In this document: in pieces, positions 1 through 8,508 of the stretch
Position numbering within the stretch: position 1 is the stretch's first letter
Layout: each line of letters starts with the position of its first letter
NCBI GenBank assembly: GCA_964358485.1
Contig: CAYHPY010000009.1
Location: 1-64,000 of the forward strand
Origin: CAYHPY01 sp964358485
Lineage (GTDB): Bacteria; Elusimicrobiota; Elusimicrobia; UBA1565; UBA9628
Direction: 5' to 3'
Length of the DNA: 64,000 nt
Program-made: the position numbers and the translations under genes
Notes under the pieces: generated by a model
The model's database searches: none
What the model was told of the DNA's origin: nothing
What the model saw: only the letters and a program-made list of their open reading frames with translations

Positions 1-526
1 CCGCGCTCGGGACGGGGGCCGGCGCGGCGCGCGGGGCGGCGGCGGACGCCGGCGGGGCGCCCGCGCGGCGGAGTTTTTTTAATTCCGCGGCTTCGGCGAT
101 GGAAGCCAAGGTTTGGCCTTCCATTCCCCGGCTTTTTTCCTCCCCCAGGATCGGGGAGATCATGATGACCTCCAGATCCGTCGAATCCTCCCGATCCGTG
201 GGGTAGAGGTAGGCGGCGTAGCTGGTCCCGGCCGATATTCCCATGATGGGGGCGTTGTCGATCATGTCGAAATAGACCGCGGCTTCCTCCTTGCTGATGC
301 CGGCCCGCAAGGAGCCGGCCCCCGCCTGATTGATCTGGTCGGCCGTCTTCTGCCAAACCTCGGCCGCGGCGTCGTAGACGTCCTGGAAGGAGGCGGGGAC
401 GGCGCGCCGGGTCCCCTGGCCTTTCTTGGCGCGAACATATTGCTGATGGTTGAGCCCGCCGATCGTCGGCGTCATGCAGCCTGCCATCGCGAGGAAGAGG
501 AGGGCCGGAAGGGTCATTGTCCGCAT
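1..526 (-). CDS. Putative lipoprotein, 3' part outside the window
   Basis: The reading frame starts with ATG at 526 and runs off the left edge without a stop, so only about 175 residues are seen. The N-terminus has a short hydrophobic stretch ending in LFLAMAGC, a good lipobox, so the protein is probably an outer-membrane lipoprotein. The visible end is Ala/Pro-rich and looks like a linker. No family is recognised. A TATAAT box (532-537) ends 5 nt before the ATG, which supports this start and implies a leaderless transcript. It diverges from the gene at 593. Confidence 0.7.
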   Translation of the reverse strand, partial: MRTMTLPALLFLAMAGCMTPTIGGLNHQQYVRAKKGQGTRRAVPASFQDVYDAAAEVWQKTADQINQAGAGSLRAGISKEEAAVYFDMIDNAPIMGISAGTSYAAYLYPTDREDSTDLEVIMISPILGEEKSRGMEGQTLASIAEAAELKKLRRAGAPPASAAAPRAAPAPVPSA

Positions 527-592
527 GGCCGATTATACCCATTTCCGGGCCTACCGGCGCTGTCTCGAATTGCTATCATTTCGCCATAAACC

Positions 593-1531
593 ATGAATAA
601 CGAACAAGAACCCGGAGGTTCCGCCGGCGCCGCCCCGGAACCCGCCCCCGAACCCTCTCTGAGCCCCGAGGAGCGCGCCTCTTCGGCCGCCGCCCTGGCC
701 AAGATCGCACGGCAGGCCTACACCGTCGATTCCGTCCTTTTGATCGATGGGGACAACGACCCCCACCTCCCGCCGGATTTCCCCATCACCGACCGGACCC
801 TGGTCCGGGTCTTCCTGCGCCCGCTGGCGGCCATGCCGCGCCCGCTGGAGCGGCGCCTGGGACGACTTCCGATGTGCGTGAGCGTGGTTTCCCCCAAGGG
901 AGGGGCCAATTCCGCGGATTTCGTGATGTCTTTGCACGCCGGGGTGCTTCACGCCACCTTGCCCCTGGCCATTCCCTTCACCTTGGTCTCCAACGACAAG
1001 AGCCTGGGGGCCATGGCCCAGGAGCTTCAGCGCATCGGCCGCCGGGCCGAGCTCTGGACGTCCCATCCGGACAACCGTCCGGAGCCCGAAGAGCCGTCGG
1101 CCGCGCCGTCGTCAAGCCGCGGTCGGGGACGCGGCGGCCGCGGTTCCAGCGGCGGCGGCGGACGCGGCCGGTCCGGCGGACGCGGCAGGACGAGTTCTCG
1201 GTCGGGCCGAAGCTCGGGAGGGCGGTCCTCCGCCCCCGCCCCGAGGCCGTCCGCGCCGGCTCCGGCGCCCAGCGTCGCTCCCGCGGCCGCGGAAACCGCG
1301 TCCCCGGCGGTTTCCTCGAAGAAGGCGTCCCGCAGCATGGCCGACGTCGCGGCCTCTTACGCCCTGCGCCTCAAGCGGGTGAAAAATCCCCCTTCGCGCC
1401 TGAAGGCCCTGCTCAACGACATCAAAAACCGCGCCATCGGCTCCTCGGCCAGCCCAGAGGAGATTCTTGAGGAGCTCAAGCGCGCGCACGGCATTGTCAT
1501 CGATGAGCAGGGGCGCGTCCGCCACGGCTGA
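593..1531 (+). CDS. PIN/NYN-like domain protein with RGG-rich linker
   Basis: The 312-residue protein has three parts. Residues about 40-160 look like a PIN/NYN-type nuclease-like fold: a strand ending in VLLIDGDN, then NSADFVMSLHAG, then IPFTLVSNDKSLGAMA, which match the acidic-strand, D-F and S-N/K-D-K positions of that superfamily. Residues about 165-245 are very rich in RG/RGG, Ser, Pro and Ala, like RNA-binding RGG boxes. The last about 75 residues are a basic helical segment of unknown family. An RNA-related role is inferred from the first two parts. A TATCAT box lies 13 nt before the ATG, so the leader would be very short. The next gene starts 5 nt after its stop. Confidence 0.72.
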   Translation: MNNEQEPGGSAGAAPEPAPEPSLSPEERASSAAALAKIARQAYTVDSVLLIDGDNDPHLPPDFPITDRTLVRVFLRPLAAMPRPLERRLGRLPMCVSVVSPKGGANSADFVMSLHAGVLHATLPLAIPFTLVSNDKSLGAMAQELQRIGRRAELWTSHPDNRPEPEEPSAAPSSSRGRGRGGRGSSGGGGRGRSGGRGRTSSRSGRSSGGRSSAPAPRPSAPAPAPSVAPAAAETASPAVSSKKASRSMADVAASYALRLKRVKNPPSRLKALLNDIKNRAIGSSASPEEILEELKRAHGIVIDEQGRVRHG

Positions 1532-1536
1532 CGCCC

Positions 1537-2028
1537 GTGAAGAAAATCCTGGCGGCCGCCATTCTGATCCCCGCTTTGGTCGCGGGTTTTTACGCCCTTC
1601 GCGCCCAGCACCGCTGGGCGAATGTCGTGAATGAATTTACGCGGACCGAGGTTCTGCTCGTTCCCATCGATCTTTCCACGCTGGAGACCCTGAAGGCGGC
1701 GGTGGAAAAGGACGGAGTGGCCGCCAATGTCGCCGGCATCGCGCCCCAATTCACCTACCTGACGGTCCGGATCGGCGAAAAGAACCTGACCGTCCGGCCC
1801 GCCTATACCGAAAAGCACGCCCCGGTGGGCACGCTGATGAGCGCCGATCCGTTGGGCTTTCTTCGTTCCGCCGCCGATGATCCCAAGGCCGAGGGCGTGG
1901 CCATCAATCCCAACGTCCCGGACGCCCCCTATACCGCGGTGCTTGACCGGGACGGGGTCCTGCGGATGATCAAGTCCCTCAAGCGGCGGGGCTTGGACAA
2001 GCCCGCGCCAACGGTCAAGGTTCAGTAG
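1537..2028 (+). CDS. Membrane-anchored or secreted protein of unknown function
   Basis: 163 residues from a GTG start placed 5 nt after the previous stop, so it is probably co-transcribed with the PIN/NYN-like gene. It begins KKILAAAILIPALVAGFYAL, a signal anchor or signal peptide, followed by a mixed alpha/beta region without cysteines. No family is recognised. Its 3' end overlaps the convergent metalloprotease-like gene by 7 nt. Confidence 0.6.
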   Translation: MKKILAAAILIPALVAGFYALRAQHRWANVVNEFTRTEVLLVPIDLSTLETLKAAVEKDGVAANVAGIAPQFTYLTVRIGEKNLTVRPAYTEKHAPVGTLMSADPLGFLRSAADDPKAEGVAINPNVPDAPYTAVLDRDGVLRMIKSLKRRGLDKPAPTVKVQ

Positions 2029-2936
2029 CGGCCGAGGGCGCGGAGTTGCTCCAGGGCCGGGCTTTCTCCGGTCCCGGTATCGGCGAAGGACGGCGCCGGC
2101 GGCGCGGCTGGTTTTTCCGAATCCGGCGGATTCCAAGAGGCGAAATCGGCCTTGAAGGCCGCCAGGACTCGGCGCCAATGCTCCCGGGCGGCTTCCAGCC
2201 GGGCGCGGCGCTCGGGACCTCGGGCCTCGCGGATCATCTCGTCGACGGGTCGAAGGTGGTCCGATTCCCCGGAATGTTTCCAGGTTTCCAGGATCCGCTT
2301 GCGCGCCGCCTCCCTCCGGGGGGCGGGAGCCGCGGACGCCTCCTCCCCCGCTTTCTGAAACAGGTTCGCCGCGTAGGCGTCGCGGACCTGCTCCACGAGA
2401 CGGTCCACGCCGCCTTCTTCGAAGAGCAGGCGGTAGCGCAGTTCCATCTCGAACGGGGCGCCGGGGAAATTCGGGAGATTGCGCAGAGCGTGGTGGATTT
2501 CCATCTCCTTGAGAAAGGCCTCGCATTCCTGCTCCACCGAAGGGGACAATTCCCAGTCCAGTTTTTGGCGGGCGTGGGTGGCCTCGTGGGCGATGACCAT
2601 GGCCAGAAAGACCGCCCCCTTCTCGACGGTGTCGAGCTCGGGGCCGCCCAAGCGCCGCAGGAGGATGACGGGGTTTCCGTTGGAGTCGGTCCCGAAGCCC
2701 CCGTGGGTGCCGCCGTTCATGCCGCTGAAATAGAGCGTCACCGGCCGCTCGGCGATGAAGCGGGCCAGGGGTTTTCCGGCCTCGATGGAGCTAAGCGCCT
2801 CCAGGGCGCGCATGCGGGTCAGGATTTCCAGGGCGCCGGGCCGGGCCACGGTCTCCGTGGTGGCGGGGCCGGCGGCGGCGGCCGCGGCCAATGCCGCGAG
2901 GGCCAGGAGCGACAATAACGGCAAACGGGGGCGCAT
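2022..2936 (-). CDS. Secreted HExxH zinc-metalloprotease-like protein
   Basis: 304 residues with an Ala/Leu-rich signal peptide (LLSLLALAALAAAAAAG). A helix containing VIAHEATHARQ at about residue 125 supplies the HExxH zinc motif, followed about 20 residues later by SPSVEQECEAF, which could give the third ligand. It is likely periplasmic or secreted; the family is not recognised. A TACACT -10 box (2943-2948) sits 6 nt before the ATG at 2936; an alternative GTG lies at 2939. This is one of several unrelated secreted HExxH proteins in the window. Confidence 0.7.
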   Translation of the reverse strand: MRPRLPLLSLLALAALAAAAAAGPATTETVARPGALEILTRMRALEALSSIEAGKPLARFIAERPVTLYFSGMNGGTHGGFGTDSNGNPVILLRRLGGPELDTVEKGAVFLAMVIAHEATHARQKLDWELSPSVEQECEAFLKEMEIHHALRNLPNFPGAPFEMELRYRLLFEEGGVDRLVEQVRDAYAANLFQKAGEEASAAPAPRREAARKRILETWKHSGESDHLRPVDEMIREARGPERRARLEAAREHWRRVLAAFKADFASWNPPDSEKPAAPPAPSFADTGTGESPALEQLRALGRY

Positions 2937-3000
2937 CACCCCAGTGTAAGCCCGGGGGCGGGCGGACGGAAGGGTCTTTGGGCCCCGCAGGGATTGGGGC

Positions 3001-4254
3001 TTAGGACCCTTCGAGGGTGCGGCGAAACGCGCGGGCCTTGCGGTTGACGGCCGCGGCGAAAGCCCGGTAGCGCCGGGCTCCTTCCGGAGTCCGGAGCGTC
3101 CGCGAATCGTGTTCGATCCACGCCAGGGTCCGCTTGGTCCCGGCGATGTTGCGGCGCAAGGGCGTGATCTGGTCCGCTTCGTAGACTTCGCGCTGATCCG
3201 CGGAGTGTCCGATGGATTCCATGGACCGCAGGACTTCTTCCCGGCGAAGCAGTTCTTTCTCCTTTCGTTTGAGGGACCGGGAGTGCTTGGCGGCGTTATT
3301 CTCCAGTTGGGCGAGATAGGCCTTCAGGTTCGAGCCGATGAGCGGGATGTTTCCCTTGTACTCCTTGCCGAGCCATCGGACGAAATCCGGGAAGCTTTTC
3401 TTGAACTGCTCCAGGCCCTTGCCCTCGAAGCTGCGGGGGCGGATGGGAATGCCGAGCTCGGTCATGACCCGCCAATCGGTCAGGTAGGCGTCCAATTCCA
3501 ACTCCAGGGCGTCCGAGGGAACGCCCTCGGATTTTTGGACGACGTGCAGAAGTTCGTGGACCAAGGTCGGGGCGACCTCGATGAGCGGGAGCTTGCGGTG
3601 GACCAGGCTCAGGGTGACGACCTCGGTGTCGAAGTCGTAGGTTCCCAGGTTTGTGATTCTCTGCACTACGACCGTGACGGGGCGGCCGCGCTTGACGGCC
3701 ATCGCCTCGACTCGGGCCAGCACGCGCCGGGCGGCGGCCGACCTGGAGGCCTCCTCCAAAACCAGGGACACCCAGAGGGCGTCCCCGGGATCGGCCACGC
3801 TCAGGTAACGCGGGAGGACGGAGTCCGTGAGCGGGAGTCCAGGAACGGACTCCGGGGCGGCGTTCACCGGCAGGGGGCCTTTATTGCGATGATCGAAAAC
3901 GCGGCCGGCGGCTTCCTTGGCTTGATCCTCGGGAGCGGGCGCGGCGTCCGGGGCGGGAAGGAATTCGGCGGCTTGCTCCAAGCCCTCCGAGGCCGGCCGG
4001 GGGGCCGGGGAATCCGGGGATTCGGTTCCGGGGGCGGGGTGAACTTGCCAGCCGGACGGGGTCGCGAGAATCGATTTGAGGCCCGGCAAGGCGACGGCCG
4101 GCGCCCTGCCCAATCCCGGGGAAAGCGCCGAAGCGGGAAGGGGCCTGGCCGCGAAAACCGACGCCGTGGGGCTGAGCTGGATTCGGACCGGAGCCACCCG
4201 AACCGTTTGCGACCAACCCGCCGCGACCGCCGCCGCCAAAAGCGCGTTTATCAT
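3001..4254 (-). CDS. Secreted HExxH zinc-metalloprotease-like protein
   Basis: 417 residues. It has a signal peptide (MINALLAAAVAAGWSQ), a long Pro/Ala-rich low-complexity part to about residue 125, then a globular domain with VAPTLVHELLHVVQKSEG (HELLH) near residue 235 and a downstream acidic ALELELDAYLTDWR that may hold the third zinc ligand. The C-terminal third is charged and helical. Zinc peptidase activity is inferred from the motif only. A TAAAGT box (4261-4266) ends 6 nt before the ATG. It is transcribed away from the barrel-like gene at 4385 and in the same direction as the HExxH gene at 2022. Confidence 0.7.
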   Translation of the reverse strand: MINALLAAAVAAGWSQTVRVAPVRIQLSPTASVFAARPLPASALSPGLGRAPAVALPGLKSILATPSGWQVHPAPGTESPDSPAPRPASEGLEQAAEFLPAPDAAPAPEDQAKEAAGRVFDHRNKGPLPVNAAPESVPGLPLTDSVLPRYLSVADPGDALWVSLVLEEASRSAAARRVLARVEAMAVKRGRPVTVVVQRITNLGTYDFDTEVVTLSLVHRKLPLIEVAPTLVHELLHVVQKSEGVPSDALELELDAYLTDWRVMTELGIPIRPRSFEGKGLEQFKKSFPDFVRWLGKEYKGNIPLIGSNLKAYLAQLENNAAKHSRSLKRKEKELLRREEVLRSMESIGHSADQREVYEADQITPLRRNIAGTKRTLAWIEHDSRTLRTPEGARRYRAFAAAVNRKARAFRRTLEGS

Positions 4255-4384
4255 GGCCGCACTTTACAAAAAGCGACGCCCGGGTCGATGGGCCGGAGGG
4301 CCTAGAAGTCAATGACAGGGGGCCCAGGCCGCAATGGGCCCTCCGACCCTCCCCGGGGCCTAGAAACCGGCGCATACTTAGGGT

Positions 4385-6268
4385 ATGAATAAATTCCTCA
4401 CGGTTGCGGCGGTTCTGGCGGCGGGGGCGGTTTCGGCCCAGGAAACCCCGGTGTCCAATAGGAGCAAGTCGGCGGTCCCCCCTCCCCCCGTGACTACTGA
4501 AAAGATCAAGGAAAATAAAGAAGAATCCGTGTTCCCCGTGGCCCTGAAACTTTCCGAGGACGCCGCCGATTTGGCTCTGCGCTACAGCTTCGGCTCCCGG
4601 AGCTTCCTCCAACTGACCCCCTTCGTCCACGCCGGGGCCTTGGCCCCCTTCGGCGGCACTTCCCATCCCTACTCCATTTTGGACCAGTCCCCCTATCTGA
4701 TGGGCGGGGCCAAGCTGGAGCACAGCGGCAATTTCGAGGCCCTGGGAGTGGTGACCGGGGGCTACCTGAACATGCGCTCCCACAAGGGCATCGCCGACCC
4801 GGACGGCGGCGCCGCCTCCCCGGCCAGCTCCCTGCGCAAACAACAGGATTTCAGCCAGAAGTGGATGACCTCCAGCGCCTACGCGGATATGGGCAAGGTC
4901 TTCACGGTTTCTCAAAACGTCAAAACGGCCTTCTGGGTGGCGGCCGACGCCTTCGGCTATCAGGCGCTCGGGGCCGATTCCAAGTACGGCGCCGGCGACG
5001 GCCTCATCGAGGCCAATATCGGAAATCTTTGGATGTACAAAAAAGGACGCAACGAGTTCAGCCTGGTGGGCGACCTCCGTTTGGAAGGGGCGTCCAAGAC
5101 CATGTACCGCAATGGGGATTACACGGTGTCTCCGGCCGGAACGGTGGGCGCCGAGTACGCCTATGATCTGGGTTCTTCCCGGATCAAAACCGGCGTCGAA
5201 ACCTCCCTGCAGCCCGCCGACCTGGGGATCCGCCCCTACGTGGGCTGGTCCAACTCCAAGGTGGACACCACCTTGGCGGGAAATTTCCGGCAGAGCCGCA
5301 ACGACTTTTACCCGGACGTCACGGGCCTTGCCGCCGACGTGAAATACCGGGTGGCCTCCGGCGTGCAGGTCGGCGTGCTGGCCAACTACTCCCGGGAGCA
5401 GTTCTCCATGGCCCCCGGGCCGGAGCAGTACTACAGCGCGATGGGCACGCTCACCATCGAGATCGACCGGCTCTTCAAATCCGAGTCCAGCTACCGCGCC
5501 CGCCGCGCCCCGGTCCAGAACTACCGGCCCTCGGATTCGACCGAGATGAACAACCGCCTCCCGGGAGACGCCTACGCGGCCACCTTCCGCCAGGCGCTCC
5601 AGTCCTCGGAGAATTTCGACCAGTTCGTCAAACGCCTGCCCATGAACGGCACCGACGACGTCCTCAAGGCGGTCTCGGCCTTCACCTCCTCCTTCGGCAA
5701 CAACAACTACAACAACAACGAGGGCAGCCCCGAGAACGTGAACTCGATCGAGGAGCTCTACAAGCGGGGTCGCGCCAGCTACCTGACCGGCAAGGACGAT
5801 CCCATCCTGGTCTGCATCGGCTCATCGCAGTTCGCGGCGGTTTTGGCCGAGGAGCTCGGCAAGAAGGCAGGGGTCCCCATCCAGGCCATGGCCACCACGG
5901 TCTCGGTCCCGGACAAGAAGGGCGTCTCCTCCGGCCACGCGGTGGCCGCCATCAAGACCAAGGAGTACGGCATCGTCTTCGTCGATTGGGGCCAACTGAC
6001 CCCGACCCACACCTACGACACCCGCCAGGCCCTGCGGATCTATCAGGCTCTTCAGGGAGTTCCCGAGCTCATGCACGCGGTCACCGACGGCCGGGACGGG
6101 CGTCATGTGGGCTACCTGTTCAGCGAGGAGGGAAAGATCTACGTGCGCAACCTGACCTTCCACGCCGAGATGCCCGAGTCCACCCTGCCCCGCCTCTTCG
6201 AGGACGACCCCCGCGGCCACGACACCTCGATCGGCCGCTACCGCGACCTCACCCGCAAGAAATTCTAA
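4385..6268 (+). CDS. Outer-membrane-like protein with C-terminal Cys/His/Asp domain
   Basis: 627 residues with a signal peptide ending VSAQE. Residues about 60-370 have alternating polar/hydrophobic strands with many Tyr, Gly and Asn, as in outer-membrane beta-barrels. Residues about 460-600 look different: a Cys in LVCIGSSQFAA (about 477), a His in SGHAVAAIK (about 517) and an Asp in IVFVDWG (about 533). That order fits a transglutaminase/papain-like fold, so this may be a barrel-displayed cysteine hydrolase or a catalytically dead relative. CATACT ends 6 nt before the ATG. The intergenic region upstream has GGCC-rich palindromic stretches. A REP-like hairpin follows the stop. Confidence 0.68.
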   Translation: MNKFLTVAAVLAAGAVSAQETPVSNRSKSAVPPPPVTTEKIKENKEESVFPVALKLSEDAADLALRYSFGSRSFLQLTPFVHAGALAPFGGTSHPYSILDQSPYLMGGAKLEHSGNFEALGVVTGGYLNMRSHKGIADPDGGAASPASSLRKQQDFSQKWMTSSAYADMGKVFTVSQNVKTAFWVAADAFGYQALGADSKYGAGDGLIEANIGNLWMYKKGRNEFSLVGDLRLEGASKTMYRNGDYTVSPAGTVGAEYAYDLGSSRIKTGVETSLQPADLGIRPYVGWSNSKVDTTLAGNFRQSRNDFYPDVTGLAADVKYRVASGVQVGVLANYSREQFSMAPGPEQYYSAMGTLTIEIDRLFKSESSYRARRAPVQNYRPSDSTEMNNRLPGDAYAATFRQALQSSENFDQFVKRLPMNGTDDVLKAVSAFTSSFGNNNYNNNEGSPENVNSIEELYKRGRASYLTGKDDPILVCIGSSQFAAVLAEELGKKAGVPIQAMATTVSVPDKKGVSSGHAVAAIKTKEYGIVFVDWGQLTPTHTYDTRQALRIYQALQGVPELMHAVTDGRDGRHVGYLFSEEGKIYVRNLTFHAEMPESTLPRLFEDDPRGHDTSIGRYRDLTRKKF

Positions 6269-6270
6269 AG

Positions 6271-6337
6271 TTGGTGCCTGGCATTCATATTCTTCAAATT
6301 CTCCGAGAAAGTGGAGAATATGAATGCCAGGCACCAA
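6271..6337. repeat. REP-like inverted repeat between convergent genes
   Basis: Two perfect 23-nt arms (6271-6293 and 6315-6337) share the core GTGCCTGGCATTCATATTC and its complement around a 21-nt loop. Part of one arm plus loop (6273-6300) recurs exactly at 43197-43224, and the loop segment AGAAAGTGGA recurs in two other copies near 44908 and 46841. It lies 2 nt after one stop and 7 nt from the opposing stop, so it may also end transcription from both sides. The core resembles the REP sequences mobilised by IS200/IS605-like RAYT transposases, but no transposase is in the window. Confidence 0.8.
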
Positions 6338-6344
6338 CGATTGT

Positions 6345-7382
6345 TTAACAGCAGGACGAATTGGGGAGAAGCGTTTCGATCTCGGCCAGGTGGCGGGCCT
6401 TTTCGGAGGGTTCTAGAAAGCTGGCCTCGAAGGAGTTCTTGGCGAGTTGGCCCAACTCCCCGGCCGTCAGCTTGAGGACGGAGGCGGCCTGCTTGAAGTT
6501 CTCCCCCACATAGCCCCCGAAATAGGCGGGGTCGTCGGAGTTGATCGTGGCGCAGAGGCCGGCGGCCAGCATCTCCCCCAGGGTGTGCTGTTTGAGGGTC
6601 TTGAAAACCCTCAGCTTCACGTTTGAGAGCGGGCAGACCGTCAGCGGAATCCTTTCGGCGGCCAGCCGCCGGACCAGCTTGGGGTCCTCCAGCGACCTCA
6701 CCCCGTGGTCGATCCGGGAGACTTGAAGCAGGTCCAGCGCCTCCCACACATAGGCGGGCGGCCCTTCCTCTCCGGCGTGGGCGACGGCCTTGAGGCCCTC
6801 CCCCCGCGCGCGCCGGAAGACCCGCGCGAACTTGCGGGGCGGATGCCTCTTCTCGGAGGAGTCCAGGCCTACCCCATGGAAGTCCTGCCGGAACGGCAAG
6901 GCTTCCCGAAAAGTTTTTTCCGCCGCCTCTTGGCTCAGATGCCGCAAAAAGCAAAGAATCAGCCGCGATGAAATCCCCAGTTCCTTGGCCGCCTTGAGGC
7001 AGGCTTTCTTCAAGCCCTTGACGACCACCCGAAAAGGGATTCCCCTTCGGGTATGAGTCTGCGGATCGAAGAAAATTTCCGCGTGGCGGACGTTGTCCTT
7101 GGCCGCGCGCTTGAAATAGGCCCAGGCGAGGTCGAAAAAATCCTCCTCTTCCCTGAGAACGCCCGCGCCCTCGTAATAGATGTCAAGAAAGGACTGTAGG
7201 TCCCGGAACTTGTAGGCGCGGCGGACGGCGGCCACGGAGGAGAATCGGAGCTTGATCTTGTTGCGGCGGGCCAGCGCGAACATGAGCTCCGGCTCGAGGG
7301 TGCCCTCGATGTGGAGGTGGAGCTCGGCCTTGGGCAGACGGGCGGCGAGGGAGAGGAGCTCCCCCGCCGCCGTCTTTTTCAA
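6345..7382 (-). CDS. Adenine deaminase (adenosine deaminase superfamily)
   Basis: 345 residues matching the adenosine/adenine deaminase family along its length. Visible motifs are AELHLHIEGTLEPELMFALA (metal-binding HxH), CFLRHLSQEAA, GVGLDSSEKRHPP, AVAHAGEEGPP (catalytic Glu/His), RIDHGVRSLED and INSDDPAYFGGY (metal Asp). The EGTLEPELMF and DSSE..HPP signatures are typical of the adenine-specific branch (adenine to hypoxanthine, purine salvage, cytosolic) rather than adenosine deaminase. The start is a TTG one base after the upstream stop, so it is translationally coupled to the gene at 7384. The C-terminus ends in two cysteines. Confidence 0.88.
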   Translation of the reverse strand: MKKTAAGELLSLAARLPKAELHLHIEGTLEPELMFALARRNKIKLRFSSVAAVRRAYKFRDLQSFLDIYYEGAGVLREEEDFFDLAWAYFKRAAKDNVRHAEIFFDPQTHTRRGIPFRVVVKGLKKACLKAAKELGISSRLILCFLRHLSQEAAEKTFREALPFRQDFHGVGLDSSEKRHPPRKFARVFRRARGEGLKAVAHAGEEGPPAYVWEALDLLQVSRIDHGVRSLEDPKLVRRLAAERIPLTVCPLSNVKLRVFKTLKQHTLGEMLAAGLCATINSDDPAYFGGYVGENFKQAASVLKLTAGELGQLAKNSFEASFLEPSEKARHLAEIETLLPNSSCC

Positions 7383-7383
7383 A

Positions 7384-8013
7384 TCAGGAACCCTTGGCTT
7401 TGCTTGAGATCTCTTCGGAGGCGACCACCAGGATGTCCGAGAGCTCCTTCAAGGCCTTGGCCTCGCCGACGAGTTCCCGGGAGAGATAGACGGATTCGAA
7501 CCCGAGCTTGGCCTCGGCTTTTTTGACCTCGGCGGCCAATTGGGCGGCAAAGGCCTCCAGGGCCTCGGTTTGCGAGCGCAGCACGAGGACCTGGTTGGCG
7601 AAGGCCTGGGCGGCGGAGCCGTTGCCGGCCTTCACTTTTGAGGAGGCCGCCGCGGCGCCCTGGGCCAGCTCATTGAAGTCCTTCGTCCGAGCCGCGACTT
7701 CCTCGGAGAAGGAGCGCAGGTGCTCGGGGATCTGCTTGGGACCGTACTCGGTCCCGGCCAAGTAGTCGGTCAGCAGGGCGATGTTGTTGACCCCGGTGTT
7801 GAGCTCGGCCATCTTCTTTTCGACTTGATTGCCGCGATGGGCCAGGAGGTAGAGGGCGCGGTTTGCGTCGGCGTTCGGGTCGGCCGCGGCGGCGAATTTC
7901 GCCTGGGGCATGGCGGCGTGGAAGCTTTTCCAGGCTCCGGAGAACGCGTCTTCGAAGGAGGCGGCGGCGGCGAATGACGGGACCAACAGCAGGGCTAGGG
8001 ACAGCTTTCGCAT
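7384..8013 (-). CDS. Secreted helical protein of unknown function
   Basis: 209 residues from ATG at 8013. The signal peptide is RKLSLALLLVPSFAAAA. The rest is predicted almost entirely helical and Ala/Glu/Lys-rich, without cysteines. A longer frame from TTG at 8061 is possible, but the signal peptide sits just after the ATG at 8013. A TATAAT box at 8072-8077 would give a leader of about 55 nt. It heads an operon with adenine deaminase. No family is recognised. Confidence 0.65.
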   Translation of the reverse strand: MRKLSLALLLVPSFAAAASFEDAFSGAWKSFHAAMPQAKFAAAADPNADANRALYLLAHRGNQVEKKMAELNTGVNNIALLTDYLAGTEYGPKQIPEHLRSFSEEVAARTKDFNELAQGAAAASSKVKAGNGSAAQAFANQVLVLRSQTEALEAFAAQLAAEVKKAEAKLGFESVYLSRELVGEAKALKELSDILVVASEEISSKAKGS

Positions 8014-8071
8014 GGACTCGGCGCTCCGTGCGGCTCCCCGAGCGGAGAGGGAGCTTCGCAAGCAGGCGTCG

Positions 8072-8077
8072 ATTATA
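8072..8077 (-). promoter_or_regulatory. -10 box of the 8013/7382 operon
   Basis: A perfect TATAAT on the minus strand, overlapping the stop codon of the VOC gene. It probably drives the secreted helical protein and adenine deaminase. Confidence 0.5.
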
Positions 8078-8480
8078 CCATTTTACGCCGAGGATGGGCG
8101 ATGGGGGGGTGGTGGATGAATTGAATGACGACGCCCTCGGGATCGCGGGTGTAGAGGGAGCGCGCGCCGTCGCGGTGGGTTTTTGGTTCCTTGATTAAAG
8201 GGACTCCGTGAGCCTTCAAATGCGCGGCCCAGGCGTCCACGTCCTCGGCCCGCTTGAGCATGATCCCGAAATGGTCGAGGGCGGAGGTCCCGGAAAGCGG
8301 CTCGTCGGTCCGGTGCAGGGCTAGGTTGTCCAGGTCCCGGATCAGGTAAACATTGTCGCGATCGGGCCGCCATTCCACCCGGTAGCCGAGAATTCCGGCG
8401 TAAAATTTCTCGGCGGTCTCCAAGTCCCGCACCTTGAGGGCGACGTGTCGGATTCCGAGGGTTTTCGGCGGGGCCTTCAT
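8073..8480 (-). CDS. VOC superfamily (glyoxalase/bleomycin resistance) protein
   Basis: 135 residues, the usual single-domain VOC size. Motifs are IRHVALKVRDLETAEKFYAG at the start, HFGIMLKR in the middle and YTRDPEGVVIQFIHH at the end, giving the His/Glu metal positions of the paired beta-alpha-beta-beta-beta units. The substrate cannot be told. The start is fixed by a TATATT box (8487-8492) exactly 6 nt before the ATG. Its promoter is back-to-back with that of the gene at 8509, with under 30 nt between the two start codons. Confidence 0.85.
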   Translation of the reverse strand: MKAPPKTLGIRHVALKVRDLETAEKFYAGILGYRVEWRPDRDNVYLIRDLDNLALHRTDEPLSGTSALDHFGIMLKRAEDVDAWAAHLKAHGVPLIKEPKTHRDGARSLYTRDPEGVVIQFIHHPPIAHPRRKMV

Positions 8481-8508
8481 CGGGGCAATATAGTAGAATT
8501 GCCGCCCG

